Positions 59,206 through 64,000 of a stretch of 64,000 bases of DNA are shown here, piece after piece; position 1 is the first letter of the stretch, and each line of letters begins with the position of its first letter. The position numbers and the translations under genes are program-made. The stretch is from the NCBI GenBank assembly GCA_040755415.1, contig JBFMAZ010000026.1, positions 6,222-70,221 of the forward strand, read 5' to 3'. This stretch comes from QYQD01 sp040755415 (GTDB taxonomy: Bacteria > Desulfobacterota > QYQD01). The notes below the pieces were generated by a model. It worked only from the letters and a program-made list of their open reading frames with translations, did not search any database and was not told the DNA's origin.

Positions 59206-59345
59206 GTGTCCATCCGGAAACACTGGTTTCCGGCCTACGGTCGGCCTAAGGCCGGATTCACGCTTTCAGCCATCAGCCGTCAGCTCTCAGCAAAAAATCA
59301 AGACAAACAGCATCTTAAGCTGAATGCTGATAGCTGAGCGCTGAC
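59206..59345. repeat. repeat with one TCCATCCGGAAA end
   Basis: It starts TGTCCATCCGGAAACACTGG and runs through GGTTTCCGGCCTACGGTCGG to a CAGCCATCAGCCGTCAGCTC hairpin with CTGATAGCTGAGCGCTGACC. It shares its interior with 49302-49452, but no matching right end or direct repeat was found. Confidence 0.6.
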
Positions 59346-59362
59346 CGCTGTAGATATTTTTA

Positions 59363-59418
59363 TTGACAAAATTAGCGGCGGAGTTTATAGATTTTTTGTT
59401 AGAATGAATGGTAATTCA
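59363..59418 (+). promoter_or_regulatory. cobB/dsrN promoter with downstream palindrome
   Basis: TTGACA (59363-59368), 17-nt spacer, TATAGA (59386-59391). The palindrome TGAATGGTAATTCA (59405-59418) follows. It matches the dsrA block at 52084-52140 in the boxes, in the first spacer bases AAATTA, and in the palindrome. Confidence 0.82.
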
Positions 59419-59463
59419 AATCATCCCGATGAATAGTATAACCCCTAAGCCATTTTTGAATAA

Positions 59464-60903
59464 ATGATCCAACGTTATTATCCCAGAGTGGCGATAGCAG
59501 CCCTTAGGGGAGGGTCCGGGAAGACGATCCTTTCTCTGGGGATTATTGTGGCCCTGCGCAATAAGGGTTTTAAAATAGTCCCCTTCAAAAAGGGTCCGGA
59601 TTATATCGATGCAGGTTGGCTGACCCTGGCGGCTGAACACCCTTGCTATAATCTTGACCCATTTCTCATGGGTAAAGAACAGGTTATATCTTCCTTCCAC
59701 TTAAGGGTAGATGAAGGTGAATGTGCAATTATAGAGGGGAACCGGGGTCTCTATGACGGGACAGATGAGGCTGGAACTTATAGTACGGCTGAACTGGCCA
59801 AGATGCTCCAAACTCCGGTTATACTGGTGGTTGACTGTAGTAAAGTTACCCGTACGGTGGCAGCCATGATCCTGGGTTGCCAGAAGTTTGATCCGGCGGT
59901 GGATATCAGGGGCGTTATACTCAATCAGATAGCCAGGAGCCGCCATGAGGCTATGGTGCGCAGCACCGTAGAGCATTATTGCGGGCTGCCGGTTATTGGT
60001 GCGCTGCCACGGGTGAAGGAAGGCCGGCTTCCAGAACGGCACATGGGGCTGACGCCCCATTTTGAACACCAGAGCTCTATAGATGCCGCCATGGCCATAG
60101 GCGGTATGGTAGAAAAGTATGTGGACCTGGATAAGCTGTGGGGGATAGCTGTACAGTCCCCGCCATTACTGGTTGATGAGCCTGTTAAGGAGAGATTATC
60201 TGTAAAGTCATATAAACAGCCGTGCATAGGAGTTATTAGAGATTCTGCCTTCCAGTTTTATTATCCTGAGAATCTCCAGGAATTAGTGAGGTATGGGGCT
60301 CAATTAATAGATGTCAGTCCCTTGCGGGATACTCAGCTTCCGGAGTTAGACGCTCTCTATATAGGGGGGGGATTTCCGGAAACCCATGCTGAGCTCCTGG
60401 CAGCAAATAAGAATTTCGCCGGTTCTTTACGGGCAAGGGTAGAAGATGGCCTTCCGGTTTATGCAGAGTGCGGGGGGTTGATATATTTAGGAAGAAGTAT
60501 AAGTGTCGACAACACAGTATATCCGATGGCTGGTGTACTCCCGGTAGATTTTTGCCTTGGGAAGAGGCCGCAGGGGCATGGATATACGGAGATGCTGGTG
60601 GACAAGCCCAATCCTTATTTTGCCTGTGGTTCTGTCTTGCGGGGGCATGAATTCCATTATTCCCGTGTGGTGGCCTGGGAAAAGAATACCGGTGTGTATA
60701 TGGCCTTTTCTGTTGACCGCGGATATGGTATTGATGGAGAGCGGGACGGATTTTGCTACAAAAATGTCCTGGCGACATATACACATCTCCACGCCCTAGG
60801 CATACGGGAATGGGCCGGCGCAGTGGTCAGGAGGGCCTTGGACTACAAACGGATGCCAACCCAGTCGCCTTTAAAACTACTTGCTTCGGCTGTGAAAGTG
60901 TGA
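59464..60903 (+). CDS. cobB: cobyrinate/siroheme a,c-diamide synthase (CobB/DsrN-like)
   Basis: A 479-residue glutamine amidotransferase. The N-terminal synthetase domain has the ATP-binding GGSGKTILSLGI and FKKGPDYIDAGWLTLAA blocks. The C-terminal class I GATase has the nucleophile Cys in YAECGGLIYLG and the His in GHEFHYSRV. In sulfate reducers the dsr-linked homologue DsrN is thought to amidate siroheme for DsrAB; the general family amidates cobyrinate. The shared promoter with dsrA and the following ferredoxin favour the dsr role. The ATG at 59464 lacks a clear Shine-Dalgarno. Both substrate roles remain possible. Confidence 0.92.
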   Translation: MIQRYYPRVAIAALRGGSGKTILSLGIIVALRNKGFKIVPFKKGPDYIDAGWLTLAAEHPCYNLDPFLMGKEQVISSFHLRVDEGECAIIEGNRGLYDGTDEAGTYSTAELAKMLQTPVILVVDCSKVTRTVAAMILGCQKFDPAVDIRGVILNQIARSRHEAMVRSTVEHYCGLPVIGALPRVKEGRLPERHMGLTPHFEHQSSIDAAMAIGGMVEKYVDLDKLWGIAVQSPPLLVDEPVKERLSVKSYKQPCIGVIRDSAFQFYYPENLQELVRYGAQLIDVSPLRDTQLPELDALYIGGGFPETHAELLAANKNFAGSLRARVEDGLPVYAECGGLIYLGRSISVDNTVYPMAGVLPVDFCLGKRPQGHGYTEMLVDKPNPYFACGSVLRGHEFHYSRVVAWEKNTGVYMAFSVDRGYGIDGERDGFCYKNVLATYTHLHALGIREWAGAVVRRALDYKRMPTQSPLKLLASAVKV

Positions 60904-60983
60904 TATAGGTTCCCATCCAAAATTAAATAAATTAGGTAAGGCGGCGATTGCCGTCAAATTTGTAGGGAGGAGGATTAAGTATT

Positions 60984-61172
60984 ATGGCTTATACGGTAAC
61001 TGTGGACAAGGACAAATGTAACGGAGACGGCCTTTGTGTGGATAACTGCCCGGGGCAGGTGCTGGAACTGGTAGAGGGAAAGGCAGAGCCTGTCAACATG
61101 GATGATTGCCTGGGTTGTCAGTCCTGCATGGAAGTCTGCACGACCGGTGCGATCACAGTAACAGAAGATTAA
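60984..61172 (+). CDS. 2x[4Fe-4S]-type ferredoxin with Asp ligand in cluster I
   Basis: A 62-residue ferredoxin. The second cluster motif is complete (CLGCQSCMEVC). The first reads CNGDGLCVDNCP, in which the second cysteine is replaced by Asp (C-X2-D-X2-C-X3-C), as in some Desulfovibrio and Pyrococcus ferredoxins that interconvert [3Fe-4S] and [4Fe-4S]. The ATG has GGGAGGAGGA upstream, 80 bp after cobB, and transcription ends at the hairpin 61204-61245. It probably donates electrons in sulfite reduction, an inference from the neighbouring dsr-linked gene. Confidence 0.93.
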   Translation: MAYTVTVDKDKCNGDGLCVDNCPGQVLELVEGKAEPVNMDDCLGCQSCMEVCTTGAITVTED

Positions 61173-61203
61173 GCAAGTACGGAATCAAAGACTAACCGAC
61201 GGT

Positions 61204-61245
61204 AAAAGGCCCTGCCTGATCTCTCAGGTAGGGCCTTTTATTTTT
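61204..61245 (+). terminator. rho-independent terminator after ferredoxin
   Basis: A long stem AAAAGGCCCT-G-CCTGA / TCAGG-T-AGGGCCTTTT (61204-61239) with a 4-nt loop, followed by ATTTTT. Confidence 0.9.
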
Positions 61246-61261
61246 GTGGTCTTGGCCTAAC

Positions 61262-61505
61262 TTTTGGCAAAGCTCAAATTACAAAGCCCAAAGTTCAAAT
61301 GAATGTTATAGCCCAAAGCTTAAAACGTCACTGGTCATTAGTCATAGGATAGTTACAAGTTACAGGTTACAGAAGTTACAAATTTGTAACTTGTAACTTT
61401 TGCAACTTGCAACTTCTTTAAGTAGTGACAAATGACTATTGACTAATGACCTTCATAGTCATTTGGATTTGATTTGGACTTGGGATTTTGGCATTTGAAA
61501 TTCGG
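61262..61505. repeat. imperfect long inverted repeat, family 1 copy C
   Basis: Arms with AAAGCCCAAAGTTCAAATGA and TTTGGACTTGGGATTTTGGC flank CATTAGTCATAGG/GACTATTGACTAATGACC. At the centre is a hairpin of AGTTACAAGTTACAGGTTAC against GTAACTTGTAACTTTTGCAA. Related to 2263-2430 and 17826-18040. Confidence 0.75.
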
Positions 61506-61526
61506 TCTGCCTATGGCGGATCCGGG

Positions 61527-62879
61527 TTAGGAAAAGGCATTGGTTTTGATCTGCCCGGCCAGATATTCCACCTGGTAGCCTAGAGGTGATTTTTTCTCCA
61601 TTTCGCGCTGGACGAAATTAACCGCATGCAGGATAGTGGCGTGGTTTCTGTTAAATTCCTTCCCTATGGCTTCCAGGGATTGCTTGGTGAGAATGCGGGA
61701 CAGGTAGATGGCTATATGCCGCGGATGGGCAACAGCCTGTTTGCGACTCTTGGATTTTAGCACGTCCAGGGTAACTTTATAGTACTGACAAATGATCTTT
61801 TGGATCAGTTCTATAGAGGCCTCTTCCCTTTTCTTTACCAGGTATTTAGTTGCTTCCCTAGCCATATCCAAAGTGATCGGTTGACAGAGGAGAGAGGACT
61901 GGGCGGCCAGGCTGATTACACTTCCTTCCAATTGCCGGATGTCATCGGTGATAGTATTAGCCAGGTAATTTATAACCTCATCTGGCAGGGATATCCCCTG
62001 GTTCTGGGCCTTCTTCTGAAGGATTTTTATCCGGGTATTATAGTCGGGCGGGAGGATGCTGGCAATCAGCCCGCTATTAAGCCTGGACCGGAGGGCGTTG
62101 TTTAGCCGTGGTATATCCTTCGGAGATTGGGAACTTGTCATGATAATAGTCCTATCGGATTCAACGAGCCGGTCCAGGACAGGGCCAAGCTCTGCCTGAG
62201 TACGTTGTTTACCCTCAAAGAAGTGTACTTCCTCGAGTAGGAGGACATGGCAATTTGTGCGGTATTTTTCTTTGAATTGTTCGATAGTATTTGTTTTAAG
62301 GGCCCGGACCATATCATTGGTGAATTCTTCAGCAGTTACATAAATTAGTTTTTTGGTCTTGTCCTGACCAAGCATGTAATGGGCTATGGCCTGGGCCAGA
62401 TGACTCTTACCCAGACCCGTATTTGAGAGCAGGTATAGAAACTTGTTATAGGTATTAGTCCCTTGCGCTAGGGCCTGGGCCATGGTACACGCAAAGCTGT
62501 TTGAACTGCCAATCACAAATTGATCGAAAGTAAAACGGGGACATAACCGCCTGCAGTAAGGCACTTCAGTTTGCAGGCCTGGCAGGGGTAATTGCTCATC
62601 GGCTTTAGGTTTGTTAGTACCATTGCTTTCATTAGATACTGCTGATGCTACTGTTAATTCGATATTTATTTTTTTACCACAAAGGGTTTCTAGCTCGTCC
62701 CTTATTAATGGCAGATAATTATCCTGCACCCAGCTTAGAGAAAATCGGTTGGGACAGGTTAGGACAAAGGTGTTTTCATCCTGGCTGCCGCAGGTTATCG
62801 GCTCAACCCAGATATGAAAACTGCTATTTGGAATCTTATTTTTAAGAGAATTTTTTAGTTCTTGCCAGATTTCTTGCAT
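61527..62879 (-). CDS. dnaA: DnaA-type replication initiator, divergent
   Basis: A 450-residue DnaA with all four domains: N-terminal domain (QELKNSLKNKIPNSSFHIWV), short linker, AAA+ domain, and C-terminal DNA-binding domain. Walker A is NTGLGKSHLA and Walker B is LLLEEVHFFEGK, where the usual LLIDD has Glu-Glu instead of Asp-Asp. The C-terminal signature reads SLEAIGKEFNRNHATILHA, one residue shorter than the canonical FGGRDHTTV form and with Asn-His-Ala in place of Asp-His-Thr. The ATG at 62879 fits domain I best; a TTG 12 codons upstream is possible. dnaN is not adjacent. It may be the only initiator or a paralogue. Confidence 0.9.
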   Translation of the reverse strand: MQEIWQELKNSLKNKIPNSSFHIWVEPITCGSQDENTFVLTCPNRFSLSWVQDNYLPLIRDELETLCGKKINIELTVASAVSNESNGTNKPKADEQLPLPGLQTEVPYCRRLCPRFTFDQFVIGSSNSFACTMAQALAQGTNTYNKFLYLLSNTGLGKSHLAQAIAHYMLGQDKTKKLIYVTAEEFTNDMVRALKTNTIEQFKEKYRTNCHVLLLEEVHFFEGKQRTQAELGPVLDRLVESDRTIIMTSSQSPKDIPRLNNALRSRLNSGLIASILPPDYNTRIKILQKKAQNQGISLPDEVINYLANTITDDIRQLEGSVISLAAQSSLLCQPITLDMAREATKYLVKKREEASIELIQKIICQYYKVTLDVLKSKSRKQAVAHPRHIAIYLSRILTKQSLEAIGKEFNRNHATILHAVNFVQREMEKKSPLGYQVEYLAGQIKTNAFS

Positions 62880-63315
62880 AAGCTGATTTTCTTTGTTTTT
62901 GTGCTGCGAGAACAAGCCGATTAAGTGGTCGTGCTCTCCCTAATAAAGACTCGCTGGGTTTCTGTCAAAGGTGATTAAAGACGATTCTCTCGATGAGGCC
63001 ACCTTATTTTTTAACACGGCTTAACCTTCTGTTTTTTCTTTACATCTCTTTATGCTAAAGAGTAACTTATTAAAAAGAGGGCGGTTTGGATAATTAGGGT
63101 CAAGACCAATGGTTTCAAGAAGTTATTCGTGAAAAACTCCCGGATTGATAAGGTTATCAACACCGCAAGATCTCTTCATATCTCTTTTTTTCTTAAATTT
63201 TTAACCTATTTTATGTTAATTTCTATTTCCATTTGTCGTGCATAGGGGCTGGCAATTTTATTTGAATAATTTAAACAGGTTTGGCATCATAGGGCTAAAA
63301 AGGGCAGGCTAAAAA
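62880..63315. other. AT-rich region upstream of dnaA, possible origin
   Basis: About 436 bases with no gene. It contains TTATCAACA (63154-63162), one mismatch from the DnaA box, then two 13-mers close to the E. coli unwinding repeat GATCTNTTNTTTT at 63169-63181 and 63179-63191, and a T-rich tract to about 63230. The arrangement suggests an oriC, but only one good box was found. Confidence 0.35.
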
Positions 63316-63858
63316 TTGATTTCTATTCCTACCCCTGAGCAATGTCTGGCTTTAATGGATGAATATAAGGTAACGGGCCATGTGCGGCAGCATTGCCGTA
63401 AGGTGGCAGAAGTTGCTATTTTTATTGCTAATAAACTGATAGCGGCGGGCGGCAAGCTAGACATCCCTTTGATAGAAGCCGCTGCCCTGCTTCATGACAT
63501 CACGAAGATCGAGGCACTGGAGCAGGGGAAAAATCATGCCGAGACCGGGGCAGACCTCCTTGAAAAACTGGGATTTCTGACGGTGGCAGACATAGTAAGA
63601 CAACACGTACACTTACCAGGGCCGATTATTGGGACGCCGATTAATGAGGCAGAAGTCGTGAACTATGCTGATAAGCGGGTTTTGCATACCACTGTGGTCA
63701 GTTTGAGGGATAGATTTGATTATATCCGGGAAAAGTATGGGCATGGAGACCCGGTTAGGATAACCAGCATAAACAGGATTGAGGAAGAGACCCGGAAGCT
63801 TGAGAAGAAACTTTTTGCTCAGTTGCCCATAAAACCAGAGGAGATTGCGCATTTCTGA
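63316..63858 (+). CDS. HD-domain phosphohydrolase
   Basis: A 180-residue HDIG-type metal-dependent phosphohydrolase. The metal ligands are HVRQHCRKVAEVA (H), AAALLHDITKIE (HD) and the later NHAETGADLLEKLGF and VNYADKRVL (D). Such small proteins often act on nucleotides or tRNA-related substrates; the substrate here is unknown. The start is TTG with AGGGCAGG about 10 nt upstream, since no ATG lies before the first motif. It is transcribed away from dnaA. Confidence 0.83.
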   Translation: MISIPTPEQCLALMDEYKVTGHVRQHCRKVAEVAIFIANKLIAAGGKLDIPLIEAAALLHDITKIEALEQGKNHAETGADLLEKLGFLTVADIVRQHVHLPGPIIGTPINEAEVVNYADKRVLHTTVVSLRDRFDYIREKYGHGDPVRITSINRIEEETRKLEKKLFAQLPIKPEEIAHF

Positions 63859-63914
63859 TCAATGTGAGATTTCAAATTTGGTATCAATTTAGCTGTTTGA
63901 AAAAGTATTTTAAA

Positions 63915-63992
63915 ATCCCTCCCAACCTCCCTTTTCCAAAGGGAGGAGAGACGTTTCCCCCTTTGAAAAAGGGGGATTAAGGGGGATTTTTG
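63915..63992. repeat. intergenic-type palindromic repeat
   Basis: CCTCCCTTTTCCAAAGGGAG and CCCCCTTTGAAAAAGGGGGA are two adjacent hairpin units of the same family as 30609, 33225 and 41475. Confidence 0.8.
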
Positions 63993-64000
63993 AGGCGCCG

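Overview
The window comes from a sulfate- or sulfite-reducing bacterium of deltaproteobacterial (Desulfobacterota) type. The main evidence is a reductive-type dsrA-dsrB-dsrD operon, a siroheme-amidase-like cobB/dsrN gene with a polyferredoxin, a siroheme decarboxylase fusion, multiheme cytochrome c, a selenoprotein, and several families best known from sulfate reducers (DVU0524-like FlgM partner, DVU0298-like HEAT protein). The order of the chromosomal genes looks intact. No phage, plasmid, CRISPR array or complete insertion sequence was seen.

Layout. (1) 1-7700: the rimP-nusA-ylxR-infB-DUF503-rbfA-nrnA-truB translation and transcription operon on the minus strand, preceded by tRNA-Gly and an intervening terminator. 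(2) 7.7-20.8 kb: Nudix hydrolase, HDAC-like deacetylase, flgM with its partner under a near-perfect sigma-28 promoter, a minimal SufC/SufB (SMS-type) Fe-S pair, an FKBP, an Rdx-family selenoprotein read through an in-frame TGA, murJ, recJ and two M16 proteases. (3) 20.8-35.6 kb: two export systems on the minus strand. One is a phasin/UbiB/HlyD/double-ATPase/two-permease ABC-2 exporter. The other is a TetR-controlled TolC-adaptor-RND pump with a P-II-like protein and a clear promoter with two operators. (4) 35.6-42.1 kb: a heptaheme cytochrome, two small zinc-ribbon proteins, a Ni-CO dehydrogenase catalytic subunit carrying an apparent Tat signal, an iron-sulfur flavoprotein and a methyltransferase. 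(5) 42.7-49.3 kb: rpoD, fused secDF downstream of tRNA-Leu, tRNA-Phe and a class A penicillin-binding protein. (6) 49.5-61.2 kb: two PilZ proteins, a metallo-beta-lactamase remnant, the AhbA-AhbB-like fusion, dsrABD, hypothetical proteins, cobB/dsrN and ferredoxin. (7) 61.5-64 kb: a divergent dnaA, an AT-rich possible origin, and an HD-domain phosphohydrolase.

The most unusual points are the following. The CODH has a twin-arginine leader and a full set of active-site ligands. The dsrA and cobB/dsrN promoters are near-identical (TTGACA-N17-TATA plus a TGAAT-N4-ATTCA palindrome), implying a small dsr regulon. Intergenic-type repeats have entered reading frames of the ABC ATPase, the RND pump and the selenoprotein tail. 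A family of small elements has TTCATCCGGAAA-type inverted ends and flanking 7-8 bp direct repeats. DnaA has altered ATPase and DNA-binding signatures.
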